This document shows positions 1 to 5,718 of a stretch of DNA of 6,595 nt, in pieces. Each line of letters opens with the position of its first letter. Within the stretch, counting starts at the first letter, position 1. The notes beneath the pieces are model-generated. The model saw only the letters and a list, made by a program, of their open reading frames with translations, had not been told where the DNA came from and did not search any database. The translations under genes and the position numbers were made by a program. The DNA is from Alphaproteobacteria bacterium (GTDB lineage Bacteria; Pseudomonadota; Alphaproteobacteria; UBA9219): assembly GCA_028865155.1 (NCBI GenBank), contig JAGWKW010000069.1, forward strand, positions 1-6,595, written 5' to 3'.

Positions 1-779
1 GAATCGCGGCGCTGGCAGGCGATCTTGCGGACTGCACGGTCTTCGAAATCGGCCCCGGCCCGGGCGGGCTTACCCGCGCATTGCTCGAAACCGAAGCCGC
101 ACAGATCATCGCCGTGGAAAAAGACGAACGCTGCGTCGCGGCGCTGGCCGACCTGTCCGATGCGGCGCAAGGCCGCCTGCGCCTCGTTCCGGGCGACGCG
201 CTTAAAACCAGCCTGCCCGCGCTTGCCCCGCCGCCGCGCGCCATCGTCGCCAACCTGCCCTATAATGTCGGCACCGAACTGCTGTTAAGCTGGCTGCACG
301 AAATCGACGCCGCCGCAGTCGCGGTTGCGCCCCCCGTGTCGGGGCACGGGGCAGGCCTTGGCGCAGAGCGGTCGCGGCCAATATATCGCAGCCTGACCCT
401 GATGTTCCAGGCCGAAGTCGCCGACCGCATCGCTGCGCAGCCGCACAATAAATCCTATGGCCGCCTGTCGGTCATCGCGCAATTCTGCTGCGATGTGAAA
501 CGCGTCCTCGAAGTCCCGGCCTCGGCTTTTTCGCCGCCGCCCAAAGTCGCCTCCGCCGTCGTGCATCTGACGCCGCGCGCCAACCGCCCCAAGGATATAC
601 CCCTCGCCGCGCTCGAACGCGTCACGGCAGCGGCATTCGGACAACGCCGCAAAATGCTGCGCTCGAGCCTTAAGCCTCTGGGCGGCGAAGAGCTTTTGAA
701 GCGCGCGCATATCGACCCTGAACTGCGCGCTGAAAACCTGTCGCTCACGGACTACGAAACCCTGGCGAAGTTTGTATAG
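1..779 (+). CDS. rsmA: 16S rRNA (adenine(1518)-N6/adenine(1519)-N6)-dimethyltransferase, 5' truncated by the window edge
   Basis: RsmA (KsgA) uses S-adenosylmethionine to dimethylate two adjacent adenines in the 3' hairpin of 16S rRNA, a late step and checkpoint of 30S assembly in the cytoplasm. The reading frame is open from base 3 to the TAG at 777-779, giving 258 visible residues; roughly 40-50 N-terminal residues lie outside the window. Visible hallmarks are the SAM-binding motif FEIGPGPGGLT near the left edge, the acidic VEKD that follows it, the catalytic NLPYN at about 255-269, the SYGRLSVIAQ block, SAFSPPPKV, and the C-terminal AFGQRRKMLRSSL. Between the helix after NLPYN and the LTLMFQ strand there is an unusual insert of about 24 codons (309-380). 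Frame and all downstream motifs are intact, so the gene is probably functional. The 3' end overlaps convergent aroK by 35 bp. The family call is secure. Confidence 0.96.
   Translation, partial: IAALAGDLADCTVFEIGPGPGGLTRALLETEAAQIIAVEKDERCVAALADLSDAAQGRLRLVPGDALKTSLPALAPPPRAIVANLPYNVGTELLLSWLHEIDAAAVAVAPPVSGHGAGLGAERSRPIYRSLTLMFQAEVADRIAAQPHNKSYGRLSVIAQFCCDVKRVLEVPASAFSPPPKVASAVVHLTPRANRPKDIPLAALERVTAAAFGQRRKMLRSSLKPLGGEELLKRAHIDPELRAENLSLTDYETLAKFV
309..380 (+). repeat. In-frame palindromic insert inside rsmA
   Basis: These 72 bases encode about 24 residues that have no counterpart between the NLPYN helix and the LTLMFQ strand of typical RsmA; E. coli KsgA has only about four residues there. 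The segment can form a nested imperfect hairpin. Its core is CCCCGTG (332-338) with CACGGGG (345-351) around a 6-nt loop. This is flanked by TGCGCC (326-331) pairing with GGCGCA (360-365), and by GCCGC (312-316) pairing with GCGGC (374-378). The hairpins are read directly from the sequence. That the segment is an inserted mobile palindrome, comparable to the in-frame Rickettsia palindromic elements, is inference. It could instead be an ordinary lineage-specific loop expansion. Confidence 0.55.
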
Positions 780-1317
780 CGTCCCAGACACGCTGCGCAT
801 TCTCGCCGACCGGCCTGTCGTCGCAGGTCACGACAAGATCGGCTTCGGCATAAACGGGGGTGCGCGCCTCGATCAGCCGCGCCATCTTTTCCGCCGGATC
901 GCCGTCGGCCAGCAAAGGCCGCCCTCCATGGCGCGTCACGCGGCGCAGCAAGACATCCTCATCGACTTTCAGCCACACCGAAAAAGCGGCTTCCCTGATC
1001 CGGGCGCGGGTCTCGCCATCCATGAAGGCGCCACCGCCCAGCGACAGCACGCAAGGCGCGCCGTCCAGAAGCCGTGCGATGACCTGTTTTTCCAAACGCC
1101 GGAATTCCGCCTCGCCATAGGACGCGAAAATCTCCGCCACGGCGCATCCGGCGGCAGCCTCGATCTCGCGGTCGGCATCGATGAAAGGCGCGTCCGCAAG
1201 CCGCGCCACCGCCGCGCCAATGCTGCTTTTCCCCGCCCCCATCATGCCGATCACGACGATAGTGCGCGGCAAAGGCGCCGCCTCCGGAATATTTTTCTCC
1301 ATATCCGACTTTTTCAT
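745..1317 (-). CDS. aroK: Shikimate kinase
   Basis: Shikimate kinase phosphorylates shikimate at the 3-hydroxyl with ATP, the fifth step of the chorismate pathway, in the cytoplasm. The 190-residue product shows a Walker A loop GMMGAGKSS (24-32), shikimate-binding acidic residues in FIDADREIE (D47, D49), FRRLE (R73, E76), the LSLGGGAF loop (91-98), the LID arginine in GGRPLL (R133), and the late EARTPVYAEAD motif with R152. I chose the ATG at 1317 because AAAGGA lies 7 nt upstream. The frame stays open to 1509, but that extension shows no family similarity and overlaps the divergent small gene. A second ATG five codons in (1302) is possible but has a poorer ribosome site. The 3' end runs 35 bp into rsmA on the opposite strand. 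aroB, often adjacent to aroK in proteobacteria, does not follow here. Confidence 0.95.
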   Translation of the reverse strand: MKKSDMEKNIPEAAPLPRTIVVIGMMGAGKSSIGAAVARLADAPFIDADREIEAAAGCAVAEIFASYGEAEFRRLEKQVIARLLDGAPCVLSLGGGAFMDGETRARIREAAFSVWLKVDEDVLLRRVTRHGGRPLLADGDPAEKMARLIEARTPVYAEADLVVTCDDRPVGENAQRVWDAIQTSPGFRSP

Positions 1318-1324
1318 GCCACAT

Positions 1325-1330
1325 TCCTTT
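1325..1330 (-). promoter_or_regulatory. Ribosome binding site of aroK
   Basis: Read on the minus strand this is AAAGGA, 7 nt before the ATG at 1317. It decides the aroK start over the longer open frame that runs to 1509. Confidence 0.7.
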
Positions 1331-1362
1331 GCCACATTGCGCCATGACAATCGACAGAAATC

Positions 1363-1367
1363 AGGAG
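1363..1367 (+). promoter_or_regulatory. Ribosome binding site of the 52-residue membrane protein gene
   Basis: AGGAG sits 8 nt before the GTG at 1376, an ideal Shine-Dalgarno spacing. It is the main reason for calling a short gene here with a GTG start rather than the longer open frame that begins within aroK. The 58-bp gap between the divergent aroK and this gene (1318-1375) must hold or overlap both promoters. I see no convincing -35/-10 pair for either direction. Confidence 0.7.
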
Positions 1368-1375
1368 CCATCCCC

Positions 1376-1534
1376 GTGAATTCGCACTCCAATTCGCAAT
1401 CCCTTATTGCCGTTGCCGCCGGTCTTTTGCTACTACTGATTGCCGGCGGAGTCCTGTGGCTGTCCGATGTCCATGTGATGCCGCCATCGCATAAGATGGA
1501 GCTGACCATACCCGATGCGCGGATCCCGCACTAA
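1376..1534 (+). CDS. Small single-pass membrane protein, unknown function
   Basis: This 52-residue protein starts at GTG 1376 behind a strong AGGAG. It has a short polar N-terminus (residues 1-9), one hydrophobic segment of about 21 residues (10-30, rich in Leu, Ala, Ile and Gly), and a 22-residue tail ending in TIPDARIPH. I recall similar small proteins in Rhodospirillales with one transmembrane helix and a C-terminus of the type IP-D-R-P, but that is memory, not a search. Charges on the two sides are too few to assign topology. Its last 20 nt overlap the start of the 650-residue exported protein, which implies co-expression and possibly a shared envelope role. The codons after the start contain a 12-bp tandem repeat. 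No function can be given. The ribosome site, the transmembrane segment and the overlap make it a credible gene. Confidence 0.72.
   Translation: MNSHSNSQSLIAVAAGLLLLLIAGGVLWLSDVHVMPPSHKMELTIPDARIPH
1379..1402 (+). repeat. 12-bp tandem duplication at the 5' end of the small membrane protein gene
   Basis: AATTCGCACTCC (1379-1390) is followed directly by AATTCGCAATCC (1391-1402), with 11 of 12 bases identical. It encodes NSHS-NSQS just after the start codon. It is probably a recent small duplication that lengthens the N-terminus by four residues. Confidence 0.7.
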
Positions 1535-3467
1535 GCACGTCTTTACCAGGCACGTTTTTTTCGCGCTCGCCCTCGCCGGACTGGCGCTTCCCGCTTTCGC
1601 GCAAACCGATCATCGTTCCCCGGCTCCCGCCAAGGCTGCGCCCGCATCGGCGGCGGCGCCAGCCGCATCGGGACCGCCGATCCCATTCGTCTCGTCCAAC
1701 CGGGCCGCCAGCTTCCTTAAAACCGCGCCCGCGCTATCCGATTCCCCCGCCCCCGCTTTTTCAGGGCTCGCGATGCCGCCGCTGGCCGATATCAGCACGC
1801 CTGTCGCGCAATCTTTCCCGGCAACGAATATGAAAACCGGAAAACTGGAAATCGCGACCGCAGCGCTGCCCGCCGTCAGCCCCGAAAGCGTCGGCGTTCC
1901 CGCAGGCACGGGACTCGGCGCGGATATGTGGAAAGGCACGCCGCGCGCGATGGCCGATGCCCTGCTTGCGGCGATCGAGCCCACGCAAGCGCCGGTTCTC
2001 AACGACCTGGCGCGCCGCGCGCTGACGACGGCGGCGGTCGCGCCCGAAAAAGCGGACGCGCAACGGGCCGCGAAACCCGCCATGCCGATAAACGAAGCAG
2101 CGGATGGCGACGCCACGACGCCGCCCCTCACCCTGCTCGCGCTGCGCGTCGGCAGGCTGCTCGACTTCGCGGACACCGCCGACGCGTGGAAACTCGCCGC
2201 CGCGGCCGATGCCGGGTTGATCGACGATACGACCTTCCACCGCGCCGCGGCCACCGCGCTGGCCGCGAATATCGACCCGTCCCTGTGCGGCAAGGTCAAA
2301 AACTTCGCCGCGACATACAGCGGCGCAAACTGGGGCGAAGAGCTGGCCCTGTGCCAGATAGAGGACAAAAACACCAAGGCCGCGCAGGTCTCGCTCGATA
2401 TCATGCAGGCGCGGCCCGACCGCGACCCCACTTTCCTGCAAGTCGTGAACAGAAACATTCTTGGCGATTCGCGCACGCTGCCCAGCCAGCTGACGCCGCT
2501 GACCCCCGCCTTGCTCGGCGCGTTGCGGCTCGCGAACCTGCCTTTGCCGGGCGGCGTCTACGGCCATCCGGACAGCGCGCTGATCCCCGCCCTGCTCGCG
2601 CTGCCCGCGCACGAAAAAGTCGCGCAACTGTCGCTGGCCGAACGCGCCGCGATGCATGGCATCATCGGGGCCGATACGCTTTCCGCGACCTACAAAAGCA
2701 TCAAATTCGGCCCCAGCGAGATCAAGGCGCCGCTCAATGCCGGCGAAACGGGCCTGCGGATGCGCGCGCTTCTGTATCAGGCGGCGCTCGCTTCCCAAGA
2801 CCCGTCCACGCGCATCGCTTATGCCGCCAAATTCCTGAATACCGCGCCGGTCGCCCTGCAAAATGTCGCGGGCAAGCTGCTCGCCGACATGGCCGGCAGC
2901 GTCAAACCCGACAAGACACTTAACGCCGACGCGCTCCAAGTGGCGCAAATCTATATGCTCGGCGGCAAGGTTGCCGAAGCCAAAGCATGGCTTGCCTTCG
3001 CGCCAGCCGATTTCTCGACCGGGGAAGCGCGCAACCTGTGGCCGCAATTCGCGCTGGCGGGCATGATATCGCCGCAGGCCTACGCATCCGGTTTCGATAC
3101 ATGGCTCGACGCCGAACTTCACGCGCGCGACCAACAGCACGCGCGCAACGACGCGCAGACCGCAGCCCTTCTGTTCGACGCGGCGGGATTGCCGGTGCCC
3201 GCCGCCGCATGGGCCAGGCTTCTCTCCGCGCCGCAAAACGCGCTGCACTCGAACCTGCCCCCGGCCCTGCTCGAACGGCTGCGCGACGCGTCCGCCGCAA
3301 ACCGCCGCGCCGAAACGGTTTTCCTGGGCGCGGCCCTGGCCGGACCGAACGCCGTTTCGCTTCCCGCCGCCGTCGAAATCGCACGCGCATTGCGCCGCGT
3401 CGGCCTCGCAACCGAAGCGTCTTCCTTCGCGCGCGACGAATTCGCGCTGCTGACGCACCGCTCCTGA
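1515..3467 (+). CDS. Exported Ala-rich alpha-helical (solenoid-like) protein, unknown function
   Basis: The 650-residue product has a clear Sec signal peptide: a basic n-region (R2, R5, K7, R12), a hydrophobic core (about 14-26) and a signal peptidase I site AFA|Q after residue 29. Residues 30-60 form an Ala/Pro-rich low-complexity linker, and disorder probably extends to about 135. From about 140 to 645 the sequence reads as successive Ala/Leu-rich helices with short loops, resembling a TPR-type or other alpha-solenoid, though I cannot pick out a canonical repeat. Two cysteines (258 and 280) could form a disulfide in the periplasm. ATG 1515 is the only reasonable start because an in-frame TGA at 1503-1505 lies just upstream. 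The nearest ribosome site (GGAG, 1498-1501) is 13 nt away, so coupling to the overlapping small gene is likely. The stop shares a base with the xerD start. I do not recognise a family with confidence; a periplasmic scaffold or binding protein is a guess. Confidence 0.85.
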   Translation: MRGSRTKHVFTRHVFFALALAGLALPAFAQTDHRSPAPAKAAPASAAAPAASGPPIPFVSSNRAASFLKTAPALSDSPAPAFSGLAMPPLADISTPVAQSFPATNMKTGKLEIATAALPAVSPESVGVPAGTGLGADMWKGTPRAMADALLAAIEPTQAPVLNDLARRALTTAAVAPEKADAQRAAKPAMPINEAADGDATTPPLTLLALRVGRLLDFADTADAWKLAAAADAGLIDDTTFHRAAATALAANIDPSLCGKVKNFAATYSGANWGEELALCQIEDKNTKAAQVSLDIMQARPDRDPTFLQVVNRNILGDSRTLPSQLTPLTPALLGALRLANLPLPGGVYGHPDSALIPALLALPAHEKVAQLSLAERAAMHGIIGADTLSATYKSIKFGPSEIKAPLNAGETGLRMRALLYQAALASQDPSTRIAYAAKFLNTAPVALQNVAGKLLADMAGSVKPDKTLNADALQVAQIYMLGGKVAEAKAWLAFAPADFSTGEARNLWPQFALAGMISPQAYASGFDTWLDAELHARDQQHARNDAQTAALLFDAAGLPVPAAAWARLLSAPQNALHSNLPPALLERLRDASAANRRAETVFLGAALAGPNAVSLPAAVEIARALRRVGLATEASSFARDEFALLTHRS

Positions 3468-4408
3468 TGCCGCGCCGCGCCGCCCCGCCGCAAAACGATT
3501 CTTCCGCGCGGATCGAGGCTTTTCTCGACATGATGCTGGCCGAACGCAACGCCTCGGCCAATACGCGCGCCGCCTATGCCCGCGATCTCGGCGACGCGTA
3601 TTCATTCCTCGCCCGCAAAAAAACCGGCCTCGCCGCCGCCAACGAAGAAGACCTGCGCGCCTATTTGCGTTCGCTCAAAAAACAGGCCGCGCGCACGCAA
3701 GCCCGCCGCCTGTCGGCCTTGCGCCAGTTTTTCCGCTTTCTGTGTTCGGAAAAAATCCGCGCCGAAGACCCGACCCGCGCCATCGACGCGCCGAAGCTGG
3801 GCCGCGCTTTGCCCAAATACCTAAGCGAAAAAGAAATCGCTACCCTCATCGCGGCCGCGCAAAACTGGCCCGGCGAAGAAGGCATCCGGCTGCGCGCGCT
3901 GCTCGAACTCGCCTATGCGGCGGGGCTGCGCGTGTCCGAACTCGTTGCCTTGCCGCTTTCGGCCATCCAGCCGGAACGCGCCATCGTCATCGTGCGCGGC
4001 AAGGGCGGCAAGGAACGCGCCGTTCCGCTTGGCGAGCCCGCGCTCAAAGCCGTCGCGGCATGGCTGCCCGCGCGCAAAAACCTGCTTGGCGACGGCAAAT
4101 CGCCCTATCTGTTCCCCTCACCTCAACGCGGCAAGGACGCGGCGCTCACGCGCCAGCGTTTCTTCCAGATTTTGAAACAGCTCGCGCTCGCCGCGCATCT
4201 CGACCCCAAACGGCTCAGCCCGCATGTGCTGCGCCACGCCTTCGCCACGCATCTGCTCGAACATGGGGCGGATCTGCGCAGTGTGCAAAGCATGCTCGGC
4301 CATGCCGACATCGCGACGACGCAGATTTATACCCATGTCGCCGATACGCGCCTGTCGCGCACCGTCGCCGACCACCACCCGCTCGCGCGCAGAAAAGGGC
4401 CGACATGA
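3467..4408 (+). CDS. xerD: Site-specific tyrosine recombinase XerD
   Basis: XerD acts with XerC at dif near the terminus to resolve chromosome dimers. The 313-residue product has an N-terminal SAM-like core-binding domain (about 14-100: EAFLDMMLAERNASANTRAAY and the following helices) and a C-terminal catalytic domain. The full catalytic set is visible: R155 (AAGLRVSEL), K179 (VRGKGGKER), H253 and R256 (SPHVLRHAFATHLL), H279 (MLGHADI) and nucleophile Y288 (TQIYTHV). The spacings R155-K179 (24) and H279-Y288 (9) match E. coli XerD. The C-terminal DHHPLA favours XerD over XerC and over integrases, and there are no phage or element ends nearby. The start is ATG 3467, overlapping the previous stop as TGATG with no separate Shine-Dalgarno, which suggests termination-reinitiation. 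The frame stays open upstream to 2987, but that part is Arg-rich shadow sequence. The stop overlaps nadD as ATGA. Confidence 0.93.
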   Translation: MPRRAAPPQNDSSARIEAFLDMMLAERNASANTRAAYARDLGDAYSFLARKKTGLAAANEEDLRAYLRSLKKQAARTQARRLSALRQFFRFLCSEKIRAEDPTRAIDAPKLGRALPKYLSEKEIATLIAAAQNWPGEEGIRLRALLELAYAAGLRVSELVALPLSAIQPERAIVIVRGKGGKERAVPLGEPALKAVAAWLPARKNLLGDGKSPYLFPSPQRGKDAALTRQRFFQILKQLALAAHLDPKRLSPHVLRHAFATHLLEHGADLRSVQSMLGHADIATTQIYTHVADTRLSRTVADHHPLARRKGPT

Positions 4409-5022
4409 TCGCGCCGCACCTTCGCAACGGCGCGGCTTTCGCGGGGCTCAAAATCGGCCTGCTTGGCGGCTCGTTCAACCCGGCGCATGACGGCCACCGC
4501 GCCATGAGCCTTTACGCGCTTAAACATATGGGGCTGGACCAAGTCTGGTGGCTCGTCAGCCCGCAAAACCCGCTCAAGCCCGCGCAAGGCATGGCCCCGC
4601 TTGCCGCTCGCCTGCGCCAAGCCGAACGCGTCGCCGCGCACCCGCATATCACCGCCACCGCGATCGAGGCCGAACTCGGCACCCGCTATACCGCCGACAC
4701 GCTGCACGCGCTCAAACGCCGCTTTCCCAAAACCCGCTTCGTCTGGCTCATGGGGGCAGACAATCTGCGCCAGATCCCGCGCTGGCAGGACTGGCAAGAT
4801 ATTTTCCGCCTCGTCCCCGTGGCGGCGTTCCGCCGCCCCGGCTATCCGGCAGGGCGCGGAGTAGGCCAGGCCGCAACCCGCTTCGCCCAAGGCTGGCACC
4901 CGCCCGGACAGGGAAAAAACCTTGCCCACGCCCCCTTGCCCGCATGGATTATTCTGGACAATAAGCTAAGCTATCTGTCGGCAACGAGAATCAGGAAGGA
5001 AAACCCCACGTGGCGAGCGTAA
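4405..5022 (+). CDS. nadD: Nicotinate-nucleotide adenylyltransferase
   Basis: NadD transfers AMP from ATP to nicotinate mononucleotide to give deamido-NAD, the penultimate step of NAD synthesis, in the cytoplasm. The 205-residue product carries the nucleotidyltransferase signature GSFNPAHDGH (22-31), the substrate-side VSPQNPLK (51-58), the family motif WLMGADNLRQIPRW (114-127) and the C-terminal SATRIR (192-197). Length is typical. The start is ATG 4405, overlapping the xerD stop by 4 nt, with AAGGG ending 5 nt upstream. The stop TAA (5020-5022) lies 13 nt inside rsfS, so translation of the two is probably coupled. nadD next to rsfS and rlmH is a widely conserved arrangement. The gene before it here is xerD instead of the obgE-proBA block I would expect in many alphaproteobacteria. 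Confidence 0.95.
   Translation: MIAPHLRNGAAFAGLKIGLLGGSFNPAHDGHRAMSLYALKHMGLDQVWWLVSPQNPLKPAQGMAPLAARLRQAERVAAHPHITATAIEAELGTRYTADTLHALKRRFPKTRFVWLMGADNLRQIPRWQDWQDIFRLVPVAAFRRPGYPAGRGVGQAATRFAQGWHPPGQGKNLAHAPLPAWIILDNKLSYLSATRIRKENPTWRA
4993..5000 (+). promoter_or_regulatory. Ribosome binding site of rsfS
   Basis: AGGAAGGA lies within the end of nadD, 9 nt before the GTG at 5010. It supports the GTG start and shows that the Lys-rich N-terminal tail is translated as part of RsfS; the internal ATG at 5103 has no comparable site. Confidence 0.75.
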
Positions 5023-5582
5023 AGAAAAAACCCGCGAAGAAAAAAACGGTGAAAAAGGCGGTTGCCAAAAAGTCCGCCGCGAAAAAAGCTGCAACCAAAA
5101 AAATGCCCGCCAAAAAAGCGGCGGCAAAGAAGGCTGCGCCGAAAAAAACCGTTGTAAGAAAGCCCGCGGCGAAGAAACCAGCCGCCAAGAAGCCGGTGCC
5201 GAAAAAAGCGGCGCCCAAGGTCCAAAAACCCGCCGCCCCCAAAACCCCGCCCGGCATTCCCGAAAAGCTGCGCGACGCCGCGCTTAAAACGCTCGACGAA
5301 CGGCAGGCCGAAGACATCGTCACCGTCTCGCTCGCAGGGCGCAGCAGCGTCGCGGATTACATGATCATCGCCTCGGGCCGCGCAGGCCGCCAGATCGCAG
5401 CCATCGCCGACCATCTGCGCGACGCGTTCCTGAAAAACGGCGCGAGCAGCATCCGCGTCGAAGGCAAAAGCGAAGCCAACTGGGTTCTGGTCGATGCCGG
5501 CGACGTCATCGTCCACCTGTTCCGCCCCGAAGTCCGCAGCTATTACGACCTCGACGCGATCTGGGCGAAGAGCCGGAAATAA
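5010..5582 (+). CDS. rsfS: Ribosome silencing factor with Lys-rich histone-H1-like N-terminal tail
   Basis: RsfS (YbeB/Iojap) binds protein uL14 of the 50S subunit and blocks joining of the 30S, lowering translation in nutrient shortage. Residues about 84-190 form a normal-length RsfS domain: QAEDIVTVSL (99-108), VADYMIIASG (114-123), RQIAAIADHL (127-136), EGKSEANWVLVD (151-162), AGDVIVHLFRPEVR (163-176) and YYDLDAIW (178-185). Ahead of it is a tail of about 80 residues with some 30 lysines, no Asp or Glu, and otherwise mainly Ala, Pro, Val, Thr. It has a basic pair every five residues from 5 to 66. Such tails occur on bacterial H1-like and HU-like proteins and bind nucleic acid; a role in rRNA or DNA binding here is inference. 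The GTG start at 5010 has a strong AGGAAGGA. The gene overlaps nadD by 13 nt and precedes rlmH, its usual neighbour, across a palindromic element. Confidence 0.93.
   Translation: MASVKKKPAKKKTVKKAVAKKSAAKKAATKKMPAKKAAAKKAAPKKTVVRKPAAKKPAAKKPVPKKAAPKVQKPAAPKTPPGIPEKLRDAALKTLDERQAEDIVTVSLAGRSSVADYMIIASGRAGRQIAAIADHLRDAFLKNGASSIRVEGKSEANWVLVDAGDVIVHLFRPEVRSYYDLDAIWAKSRK
5022..5219 (+). repeat. Degenerate 15-bp repeat array encoding Lys-Lys pentapeptides (RsfS tail)
   Basis: Residues 5-70 of RsfS keep a basic pair in strict five-residue register: KK at 5-6, 10-11, 15-16, 20-21, 25-26, 30-31, 35-36, 40-41, 45-46, then RK at 50-51, and KK at 55-56, 60-61 and 65-66. The three residues between pairs are drawn from Ala, Pro, Val, Thr, Ser, Met and Lys. 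At the DNA level this is an imperfect 15-bp tandem array with mixed AAA and AAG codons and several runs of six or seven A. The mixed codons show that the repeat is held at the protein level rather than being a fresh duplication. Confidence 0.8.
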
Positions 5583-5625
5583 GTCACCAGGAAACGGGAA
5601 ACGAAACTGGCCGCAAGAAAGATTT

Positions 5626-5718
5626 CCCTCTCCCCTTGCGGGAGAGGGCGGAAAAACTTAGGGTTACGTTTGCAGCGCAAATGTAACCCTTAGTTTTTCC
5701 GGGTGAGGGGTCTCCCTC
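5626..5718. repeat. Composite palindromic element (three hairpins) between rsfS and rlmH
   Basis: Hairpin A (5626-5648) is CCCTCTCCC/GGGAGAGGG, a perfect 9-bp stem with a 5-nt loop. Hairpin B (5649-5701) has 25-nt arms around a 3-nt loop: 23 Watson-Crick pairs, one G-U and one T-T mismatch. Hairpin C (5705-5718) is GAGGG/CCCTC with a 4-nt loop. The GGGAGAGGG and GGGTGAGGG borders resemble a type of intergenic palindrome that I recall as common in proteobacterial genomes. This suggests a dispersed repeat rather than a gene-specific signal, but its copy number cannot be known from one window. The rest of the 153-bp gap (5583-5625 and 5719-5735) shows nothing I can name. Confidence 0.75.
5652..5698. 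terminator. Possible bidirectional Rho-independent terminator within the palindromic element
   Basis: Within hairpin B a stable stem (5657-5673 with 5677-5693) is flanked by AAAAA on the left (5652-5656) and TTTTT on the right (5694-5698), the shape of a terminator read from either strand. It lies 70 bp after the rsfS stop. No promoter or opposing gene is evident between it and rlmH, so efficient termination would leave rlmH unexpressed. Partial termination or a pure repeat role are the alternatives. Confidence 0.45.

Noticed and set aside
285..800. 171-codon open frame on the minus strand opposite rsmA
   Set aside because: It covers conserved RsmA sequence and has shadow composition with no recognisable motif.
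1318..1509. 64-codon N-terminal extension of the aroK frame
   Set aside because: It has no shikimate-kinase similarity, overlaps the divergent small gene and its ribosome site, and a good ribosome site (AAAGGA) serves the ATG at 1317.
2987..3466. 160-codon upstream extension of the xerD frame
   Set aside because: The translation is Arg-rich and low in hydrophobic residues, typical of a shifted frame of the overlapping high-GC gene. The XerD family N-terminus fits ATG 3467.
1761..3605. 614-codon open frame on the minus strand opposite the exported-protein gene
   Set aside because: It is dominated by Arg, Gly and Cys with no domain pattern, as expected for a GC-rich antisense shadow. The plus strand has a clean signal peptide and helical composition.
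3467..4408. Tyrosine recombinase as an integrase of a mobile element
   Set aside because: Catalytic spacing and the DHHPLA C-terminus fit housekeeping XerD. There is no tRNA, attachment repeat or cargo nearby, and it is overlapped on both sides by neighbouring genes.
5103..5105. Internal ATG as an alternative rsfS start
   Set aside because: It lies in the middle of the Lys repeat with no ribosome site, whereas GTG 5010 has AGGAAGGA at ideal spacing.
5020..5110. Programmed frameshifting at A runs in the rsfS tail
   Set aside because: The A6-A7 runs are not in the X-XXY-YYZ register in the reading frame, and the frame continues intact through the whole RsfS domain. They simply reflect Lys codons.
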